A stretch of DNA of 64,000 nucleotides from Ursus arctos (taxonomy: Eukaryota > Chordata > Mammalia > Carnivora > Ursidae). Position 1 is the first letter of the stretch. Each line of letters begins with the position of its first letter. The notes beneath the pieces were generated by a model. The model was not told the DNA's origin. It was given only the letters and a program-made list of their open reading frames with translations, and did not search any database. A program made the position numbers and the translations under genes. The stretch lies in NCBI RefSeq assembly GCF_023065955.2, contig NC_079873.1:95704128-95768127 (forward strand). The letters are read 5' to 3'. Below are positions 56,154-64,000 of the stretch, piece by piece.

Positions 56154-57017
56154 CCAATGATAAGAATCATCTATGATATTTATCCTTATTTTTCTTTTTT
56201 TAAACCTTTCTGAAGTTCTAAGCCTTCACTTTTCATTTCTTTTCCTTTTATGGAACTTTCTCTAGCCATTTTGACATATTAACTTGGTTTTTCAATTCCA
56301 ATATTTTCTTTGTTTTTCTGGGATTCCCTTGATATACATGTTGGATCTTTTGGTTTTATCCCACTGGTCTCTGAAGCCCTGTTCTTTTTCACTTATTCTG
56401 TTCTCTGCTTTTCAAATTGTAGGAATTCTACTGATCTGTCCTGTAGTTTACTGATTCTTTGCTCAGCCTCTTTCACTTCTTTATTGAGATCATGCAGTAA
56501 GTTTTAATTTCACGTTTTTGTCTTTTCCAGTTGTATTGTTTCCATATGGGTTTTTTCCCATGCTTCTATATCTTTGCTCAAATTTTATATTCTTTCATTT
56601 GTTTAGAGATAATTTATAGTTTCCTGATGAAGCATTTGTATGATGTCTTAGTCCCTGCTGTGTAGGCCCATGTGGCAGAAGGGACTCCCTAGGCCTCATT
56701 GTCCACTTGGGACATAGGTAACATTGGATTTGTGGGACATAGAGCACTTCTCCTAGCCTCCTCTCTGGGTCGCTTAATGAAGTGAGCTTCTTGGTCAGTC
56801 TCTGCCCGTTCTGCAGGGAAGAGGAATGTATCTACCTGGGCCACTTATGCCATTGCGTGAGAGGTTGATAAATGTAGTTTCTGAATTACCCTCTGCCACT
56901 AGATTTGAGATTAGGAAACATCAGGCCTGGGAGTTTTTGTTGTGTTTTCGTTTTTCCTACTGTTGAGTGGTTAGGTAGGAAACACCAAGTGTGGACCATT
57001 TTCTTCTTATTTTTTAA

Positions 57018-57048
<31 letters not shown>
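57018..57048. repeat. (ATCT)n microsatellite
   Basis: About seven ATCT units at the tail end of the following reverse-oriented SINE. Confidence 0.95.
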
Positions 57049-57240
57049 TTATTTATTTATAAGGATTTAGTTTATTTGTCAGAGTGAGAAAAAGCGCACG
57101 AGAAGGGGAGGGGCAGGCAGAGGGAGAAGCAGACTCCCTGCTGAGCAGGGAGCCTGATGCGGGACTTGATCCCAGGACCCCAGGGTCATGACCTGAGCTG
57201 AAGGCAGATGCTTAACCAATTGAGCCATCCAGGTGTTCCC
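57049..57240 (-). mobile_element. Can-SINE insertion
   Basis: Reverse-oriented SINEC with AAGGATTTAGTTTATTTGTC, GCAGACTCCCTGCTGAGC and a head complement ending GAGCCATCCAGGTGTTCCC. Confidence 0.92.
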
Positions 57241-57470
57241 CATCATCTATTTAGTACAGAGCTGGGAAACATGAGAATTTGGTTGCCTTTTGTTGCTGTG
57301 TGGTTGTCTAGAAGACGTAGAACCTGAGTCTTCCTCTGCTGGTAAGTGGTAGGCTTGGAAACACTAGCTTTGTCGGCACAGCTGACCTCTGCAGCTGTCA
57401 AGTAGGAAAGGCACATGGAATGTGCTGCTGTGTTTTTGCTCTTACTGCTGATGTGTGACGTATGGTTCAA

Positions 57471-58429
57471 TATTTTAAATAACTCAACTTTATCTCACCT
57501 TCAGTTTTCCTCTGCATATATACAAAGTCTAATAATGTTATCCTGTAAATTACTTTTATCTATGTAAGGTGTCACATCATGTAGTTCAGGATGAGAATTT
57601 CCCAAACTTTAATCTTGGAGTTATATGAAATAAATGTTGTCCTTTAGAAGTTTTATAAAATAATAATCGTATAATTATATATTAAATTAGCTTAGAAGAA
57701 TGATGTATAGCTTTAGCCAACAGGTTTTATTTAAGATAGTGAGAAACGTTTTTTCTCATAAACATTAGAGAAGCAAGTTAGAGTAAATTCTCTCCTAAAG
57801 GTTCAAGAATTTCTCTGGTATCAGTTCAGTTGGTTTCATTGGAAAATAGATAAATGTACATCATTTGTTGGATACCTGGTTGATTTCCTATGAAATTACC
57901 ATGGACAAAACATTCATACCAGTGATCTCTCTTGTCATCTGTGGCTATTGTAACACATTGCCTTTATGAACTGCATGGTTACATTGTAGCTCGTGTGTGT
58001 GTGCGTGCATGTATGTGTGCTCTCGCGTGTGTGCTTTTGCCTATGTGTATGAAAGGATATTAATGAAATGTAGGAAAAATAGGACTTATGTTGCTTTCAT
58101 GATGTTTTTATATTACTATACATCTTTGGAGTATATAATTCATATAATACATTATTGTCCTCTTTCACTCATTTCAAGTTCCTGAAAAGTCAATTTACCT
58201 ACATCATGTATTTTTAAATCTTTTTTACATGTTTCCATATTTGGAAAGTTTCATACAATGACTTATTTAGGCATTCTGACTCAGCAAACAAATTTTACAA
58301 AAATTACTGAATATTATGTTTTTGATAATGAAACATAATTATCCTGGTGTCTCAGATAAATCTTAATCACAATTGCTACTCTAGATTGTAGCAGAAAACT
58401 TTGTAATCAGATGTAGTTGATAATCCCTT
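57471..58429. other. unassigned sequence
   Basis: About 960 bases with no recognised repeat or exon; a GTGTGTGTGTGCGTGCATG patch near 57993 is GT-rich. Confidence 0.4.
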
Positions 58430-58530
58430 ATCCATTTATTTTAGAAACCTTTATTGAGCACCTAGTGTATGCCAAGCCCAAGATAAAAGTACTAAGATTA
58501 ATAAGACACTGAGTATGTTTTTCAAGTGAG
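58430..58530 (-). mobile_element. L2/MIR-type end relic
   Basis: CCTTTATTGAGCACCTAGTG and TATGCCAAGCCCAAGATAAA are the reverse complement of the shared L2/MIR 3' end. Confidence 0.65.
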
Positions 58531-58766
58531 AAATTGTAATGTTTTAAACTAGGTCTTTCCTACCATAGCAGTCCTGTTAATGGGCAACACTGTCAACTGG
58601 TTCTGCCTTTTCTCATATTCTGGGAAAACTCTTGGATGGGAAAAGGGAGGACCCATTATTAACAAGAATATTGAATTTCGCCTATGTATTCTGTAATACA
58701 TTTTTGTGATATTAAACTATATTGCTAAAAATGAAAATTTTACTGAGCCATGAGTTAGGATTTATT

Positions 58767-58814
<48 letters not shown>

Positions 58815-59435
58815 TTATTTTGGTGGCTAGATTGGTCTTTTGTTTGAAATTTTTGTTTTATTTTTGTTAAGAAGTTGATATATCAACAGTATTAAGGAAG
58901 TTTTCAAAGGAGAAAAATTCTATAATTATATAATCCTAACAGCAGCTATTTTCGTCCTCGTGTTCCCTTTCTTTTCCTTATCCACTTACACACGTTTTCA
59001 CATAATTGCAATTTGCTGTTCATACTGTTCTATGCTTTTTTTAGTTTGCATTTAAAGTGATATAACTCTTACCCATGTTTTATATAAAATAAACACTTTA
59101 ATAGCTGCATGACAATCTAGTATTCATGTAGGAGTTTTGTCTATGGTTGGCCAAACAATGGGTTTGACATTTTTGCTCTCAGTTAACTGATTTTGTTTCA
59201 GATTTCACAAATTATTTTACTTGGGTACGAGTGAGTTGGGTTTGTATACTACAACTTTATGAGTGTGGGCTTTTCACTTAATTCAAATTAGCTTAAGGCT
59301 GAGTCTATATAGATAAATGATTTCATTACCTGAAATAATCTTGAGAAAAAATGGTCTCATTGGAGGATCTGTCTTAGAGAAATATGGAGATGGGAATGGA
59401 GGTAATTTGCACTGGGGCACTCTTCCTTCCTTCTT
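58531..59435. other. mostly unassigned sequence
   Basis: Contains the (ATCT)n tract. The part at about 58970-59170 (ATAATTGCAATTTGCTGTTC, TAATAGCTGCATGACAATC) has the flavour of an old LINE 3' end in reverse but is too diverged to assign. Confidence 0.35.
58766..58812. repeat. (ATCT)n microsatellite
   Basis: About eleven ATCT units, not attached to a recognised SINE. Confidence 0.97.
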
Positions 59436-59438
59436 TTT

Positions 59439-59615
59439 GGAGGATTTATTTATTTGAGAAAGAGAAAGAGAGATAGTGTGTAGGAGGGGCAGAGGGAGGG
59501 TGAGAGAATCTCACTCCGCTGAGTGGGAGCCCCATGTGGGGCTCTGTCTCAGGACCCCGAGATCATGACCTGAGCCAAAGTCAAGAGGTGGACGCTAAAA
59601 CGACTGAGCACCCCC
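59439..59615 (-). mobile_element. Can-SINE insertion, older subtype
   Basis: Reverse-oriented SINEC: AGGATTTATTTATTTGAG, purine body, GACCCCGAGATCATGACC and an end GACTGAGCACCCCC that lacks part of the usual GGGGCGCC head. Confidence 0.9.
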
Positions 59616-59930
59616 TTACTTTCTAGTACAGGATGATTCTCCTTGTTTTAGATACTTTACTATATATTTTTGTACTTCATCGTATAGCATTTCTTGTAAC
59701 CATGTTATTGTATAAATTAGATGCTTATAAAATTAATTGAATTGTGTTGAAATCAGGTCCTTAATCTAATAAATTATGCATTTCCTGGATATTACAACCA
59801 TGGAATAAAGATATAATGTTAGTTACCAATGGTAGTGAAAAGTGATCTTTATACGTTTTTCTCTTGTTGATTTTTGATAAAACATATAATAGTAGTAAGT
59901 TTCATTCTGATGCTTTTTTTTACTGTCTTT
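59616..59930. other. unassigned sequence
   Basis: About 315 bases between the SINE and L1-C with no recognised feature. Confidence 0.4.
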
Positions 59931-62900
59931 ATTTATTTATTTTTTAATTTTTTAAATGATTTTTTATTATATTATGTTAGTCACCATACAGTACATCCCC
60001 AGTTTCCGATGTAAGTCTCGATGATTCATTAGTTGTGTATAACACCCAGTGCACCATGCAATACGTGCCCTCCTTACTACCCATCACCGGTCTATCCCAT
60101 TCTCCCCACCCCCCTCCCCTCTGAGGCCCTCAATTTGTTTCACATAGTCCATAGTCTCTCATGTTTCATTCCCCCTTCTGATTACCCCCCCTTTCTTTAT
60201 CCCTTTCTTCCCCTACTGCTCATCCTAGTTCTTATGTTCCATAGATGAGAGAAATCATATGATAGTTGTCTTTCTCTGCTTGACTTATTTCACTTAGCAT
60301 TATCTCCTCCAGTGCCGTCCATGTTGTAGCAAATGTTGAGAACTCGTTCTTTCTGATAGCTGAGTAATATTCCATTGTATATATGGACCACAACTTCTTA
60401 ATCCAGTCATCTGTTGAAGGGCATCTTGGCTCCTTCCACGATTTAGCTATTGTGGACATTGCTGCTATGAACGTTGGGGTGCATATGGCCCTTCTCTTCA
60501 CTACGTCTGTATCTTTGGGGTAAACACCCAGTAGTGCAATGGCTGGATCATAGGGTAGCTCAATTTTTAACTTTTTAAGGGACCTCCACACTGTTTTCCA
60601 GAGTGGCTGTACCAACTTGCATTCCCACCAACAATGTAGGAGGGATCCCCTTTCTCCACATCCTCTCCAACAATTGTTGTTTCTTGCCTTGTCTATTTTT
60701 GCCATTCTAACTGGCGTAAGGTGGTATCTCAGTGTGGTTTTGATTTGAATTTCCTTGATGGCTAATGATTTTGAACATTTTTTCATGTGTCTGTTAGCCA
60801 TTTGTATGTCTTCATTGGAAAAGTGTCTGTTCATATCTTCTGCCCATTTTTTGATTTATTTGTTTCTCGTGTATTGAGTTTGAGAAGTTCTTTGTAGATC
60901 TTGGATACCAGTCCTTTATCTGTAGTGTCATTTGCAAATATATTCTCCCATTCCGTGGGTTACCTCTTAGTTTTTCTGACTGTTTCCTTGGCTGTGCAGA
61001 AACTTTTTATCTTGATGAAGTCCCATAAGTTCATTTTACCTTTGTTTCTCTTGCCTTTGGGGATGTGTCATGAAAAAGGTTGCTATGGCCGATGTCGTAG
61101 AGGTTGCTGCCTATGTTCTCCTCTAGAATTTTGATGGATTCCTGTCTCACCTCGAGGTCTTTCATCCATTTGGAGTTTATCTTTGTGTAGGGTGTGAGAG
61201 AGTGGTCAAGTTTCATTCTTTTGCATGTAGCTGTCCAATTTTCCCAGCACCATTTATTGAAGAGACTGTCCTTTTCCCACCGGATGTTTTTTCCTGCTTT
61301 ATCAAATATTAGTTGCCCAAAGAGCCGAGGGTCTATTTCTGGGTTCTCTATTCTGTTCCATTGGTCTATGTGTCTGTTTTTGTGCCAGTACCATGCTGTC
61401 TTTGTGATCACAGCTTTGTAGTACAGCTCAAAATCCGGCATTGTGATGCCCCCAGCTTTGTTTTTCCTTTTCAACAGTTCCTTGGCGATTCGGGGCCTTT
61501 TTTGTTTCCATACAAATTTAAGGACTATTTGTTCCAGTTCTTTGAAAAATGTCCTCGGTATTTTGATCGGGATAGCATTGAAAGTGTAGATTGCTCTGGG
61601 TAGCATGGACATTTTAACTATGTTAATTCTTCCGATCCATGAGCATGGAATATCTTTCCATCTTTTTATGTCTTCCTCAATGTCTTTCAAGAGTGATTTA
61701 TAGTTTCTAGAATATAGGTCCTTTACGTCTCTGGTTAAGTTAATTCCAAGGTAACGTATGGTTTTTGGTGCTATTGTAAAAGGGATGGATTCCCTAATTT
61801 CTCTTTCTTCAGTCTCATTATTCGTGTATAGAAATGCAACTGATTTCTGAGCATTGATTTTTGTATCCCGCCACATTACTGAATTGCTCTATAACTTCTA
61901 ATAGTTTGGGCATGGATTCTTTTGGGTTTTCCATATAGAGTATCATGTCATATGCGAAGAGAGACAGTTTGACAGTTTGACTTCTTCTTTTCTCAATTTC
62001 TCAGTTTTTGTTGTCTGATTGCTGTTGCAAGGACTTCTAGTACTATGTTGAATAATAGTGGCGAGAGTGGGCATCCTTGTCGTGTTCCTGATCTTAAGGG
62101 AAAGGCTTCCAGCTTTTCCCCATTGAGAATAATATTTGCAGTAGGCTTTTCATAGATGGCTTTTATGAGATTGAGAAATGTACCTTCTATTCCTACACTC
62201 TGAAGAGTTTTAATCAGGAAAGGATGCTGTATTTTGTCAAACGCTTTTTCGGCATCGATTGAGAGGATCATATGGTTCCTGAGTCTTTTCTTGTTGATAT
62301 GATGTATCACGCTGATTGATTTGCGAATATTGAACCACGCTTGCATCCCAGGTATGAATCCCACTTGATCCTGATGGATAATCCTTTTAATGTACTGTTG
62401 GATTGTATTAGCAAGTATCTTGTTGAGGATTTTGGTGTCCATATTCATTAGGGAGATCGGTCTGTAATTCTCCTTTTTGAGGGGGTCTTTGCCTGGTTTG
62501 GGGATCAAGGTAATATTGGCCTCATAGAATGAGTTTGGTAGCTTTCCTTCTGTTTCTATTTTTTGAAATAGCTTTAGGAGAATAGGTATTATTTCTTCTT
62601 TGAATGTTTGGTAGAATTCCCCAGGAAAACCGTCCGGGCCTGGAGTTTTGTTATTTGGAAGGTTGTTTATCACTGACTCAATTTCTTCATAATTAATTGG
62701 CCTGTTTAAGGAATCAATTTCTTCCGGTTTCAATCTTGGTAGTTTATAGGTTTCCAGGAAGGATTCCATCTCTTCCAGATTGCTTAATTTATTGGCATAT
62801 AGCTGTTGATAAAAATTTCTAATAATCCTTCCAATTTCAATGGTGTTCGTCGTGACCTCTCCTTTTTCATTCATAATTTTAATAATCTGGGTCCTTTCTC

Positions 62901-63986
62901 TTTTCTTTTGGATAAGTCTTGCCAGTGGTCTGTCAATTTTATTGATTCTCTCCAAGAACCAGCTTCTAGTCCTGTTGATCTGCTCTACTGTACTTCTGGT
63001 TTCTGCTTGATTGATTTCTGCTCTAATTTTGGTCAACTGCTTCCTTGTGCGTGGATTAGGCCTGTCCCTCTGTTGCTGTTCCAGCTTCTTGAGGTGAGAA
63101 TATAAAAACTGCATTTTAGATTTTTCTATTCTTTTGAGTGAGGCTTGGATGGCTATGTATTTCCCCCTTAGGACTGCCTTTGCAGTATCCCATAGGTTTT
63201 GGACCGTTGTATTTTCATTCTCGTTGGTCTCCATAAATTGTTTAATTTGATTTTTGATTTCCTGGTTTATCGAGTCATTCCTGAGCAGGATGGTTCTTAG
63301 TCTCCAAGTGTTTGAGTTTCTTCCAAATTTTTCCTTGTGGTTGAGTTCCAATTTCAGCGCGTTGTGGTCTGAGAATATGCAGGGGATAATTTCAATCTTT
63401 TGGTATCGGCTGAGACCTGTTTTGTGTCCCAGAACATGGTCTATTCTTGAGAATGTTCCATGGGCATTAGAATAGAATGAGTATTCTTTGGTTCTGGGGT
63501 GTAGTGTTCTATATATATCTATGAGGTCCAACTCGTCGAGTATGGCATTCAAAGCCTTTGATTCTTTGCTTAGTTTTTGCCAGGGTGTTCTGTCTATTTC
63601 TGAGAGTGGAGTGTTGAGGTCCCCTACTATTAATGTATTTTTATTTATATGTCTCTTTATTCTGCTTAGGAGTTGGCTTGTGTATCTTGCTGCTCCCCTG
63701 TTGGGGGCATATATATTTATAATTGTCATATCCACTTGTTGAATACTTCCTTTAAGAATAATATAGTGCCCTTCTGCGTCTCTAACTATAGTCTGTAGTT
63801 TAAAATCCAATTTATCTGATATGAGAATTGCTACCCCAGCTTTCTTTTGAGGTCCATTTGCGTGAAAGATGGTACTCCATCCCCTTACTCTCAGTCTGAA
63901 TGCATCTTTGGGTTCGAAATGAGTCTCTTGTAGACCGCAAATGGATGGGTCATTTCTTTTTATCCAATCTGCAACCCTGTGGTGTT
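59931..63986 (-). mobile_element. L1-C, 5'-truncated young L1
   Basis: A minus-strand L1 from a T-rich (poly-A complement) end at about 59931-59953, through the 3' UTR, to ORF2. L1 similarity stops at about 63986 within the endonuclease coding region (about residue 26). The left flank gives no clear duplication with the last bases of the window, so the true right end lies outside or is an inversion. Confidence 0.95.
60232..63986 (-). pseudogene. L1-C ORF2, multiply frameshifted
   Basis: Open from the truncation to 61993, covering the endonuclease from about residue 26 (Glu43, GDLN with Asp145, SDH kept; Asn14 lost) and the first half of the RT. A complex indel at about 61965-62010 shifts the frame. 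The RT motif then reads FAYD (codon TAT, plus-strand 61950-61952), losing the first catalytic Asp. Further shifts are one extra T near 61861, a 1-base loss near 61040 and a 4-base loss near 60857. The last 200 codons (60834-60232) end at the normal stop and keep the CX3CX7HX4C motif. Confidence 0.94.
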
Positions 63987-64000
63987 TTATGGGAGCATTT
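63987..64000 (+). other. possible start of an inverted L1 5' segment
   Basis: The last ten bases, GGGAGCATTT (63991-64000), are no longer in the L1-C reading direction. They match the sense strand of L1 ORF1, the reverse complement of 13800-13809 in L1-A. This fits a twin-priming 5' inversion but rests on ten bases. Confidence 0.35.

Larger units (their letters stand above)
56165..57470 (-). mobile_element. old L1/HAL1-like ORF1 and 5' region
   Basis: Minus-strand ORF1-type sequence: TTGGATCTTTTGGTTTTATCC, CTCTGAAGCCCTGTTC, TACTGATTCTTTGCTCAGCC, then more upstream sequence from about 56640. Same class as 262-2197. A SINE and a microsatellite interrupt it. The part beyond 57240 is uncertain. 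Confidence 0.6.

Noticed and set aside
61031..61876. A separate 281-codon gene
   Set aside because: It is an internal piece of L1-C ORF2 between two frameshifts.
1..64000. CRISPR array, prokaryotic operon, phage or plasmid system
   Set aside because: The repeats are SINE, LINE, LTR and microsatellite sequences of a mammalian nuclear genome. No regularly spaced direct repeats with unique spacers and no prokaryotic gene organisation.

Overview
This window is carnivore nuclear DNA with no host protein-coding gene, rRNA or functional tRNA gene that I can support. It is AT-rich and built largely of retrotransposons. The species group is inferred from repeats. There are about thirty tRNA-Lys-derived Can-SINE (SINEC) insertions, recognisable by a GGGGCGCCTGGGTGGC-type head, a CT-rich body and an AAATAAATAAA(A)TCTT tail, together with young L1 elements. 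The youngest SINE subtype carries GCACAGCGGTTAAG and GGCGTTATGGGATCG, which I associate from memory with bears (Ursidae, including giant panda). Caniform carnivore is safe; bear is likely but not proven.

Three young, closely related L1 copies dominate. L1-A (9417-15091, minus) is near full length, lies between 17-bp target-site duplications and keeps an intact 300-codon ORF1. Its ORF2 is broken by two nonsense changes and two small deletions, and its 5' UTR carries a SINE. L1-B (45597-49542, plus) is 5'-truncated between perfect 18-bp duplications. It keeps 1,211 open codons of ORF2, but the endonuclease Asp145 is Gly. L1-C (59931 to about 63986, minus) is 5'-truncated, has several frameshifts and has lost the first Asp of the reverse transcriptase FADD motif. 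Its 5' edge may be an inversion junction at the very end of the window.

Layout: 1-2200 is old L1 ORF1/5' sequence, minus. 2200-2870 holds two short young L1 3' fragments in opposite orientation. 2870-7000 is mostly unassigned with MIR and L2 relics. 7.2-18.2 kb is stacked old L1 split by L1-A. 18.2-20.2 kb is a decayed ERVL-like gag relic cut by two SINEs. 20.6-22.8 kb and 25.4-27.1 kb are old L1. 27-31 kb and 33.7-41 kb are mostly unassigned with scattered SINEs, L2 and an MLT1-type LTR. 31.4-33.7 kb is old L1. 41-45.4 kb holds an intermediate-age L1, an MLT1 LTR, L2 relics and SINEs. 45.6-49.5 kb is L1-B. 50-52 kb has an LTR-like relic and an old plus-strand L1. 52.1-52.3 kb is a large pyrimidine microsatellite. 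53.3-57.4 kb is old L1. 57.5-59.9 kb is mostly unassigned. From 59.93 kb to the end is L1-C.

Nothing acts together as an operon or system. The relationship visible is retrotransposition: L1 ORF1p and ORF2p proteins mobilise both L1 and the SINEs, which explains the target-site duplications and A-rich tails throughout. The unassigned stretches could be intergenic or intronic. I found no sign of a previously undescribed biological system.
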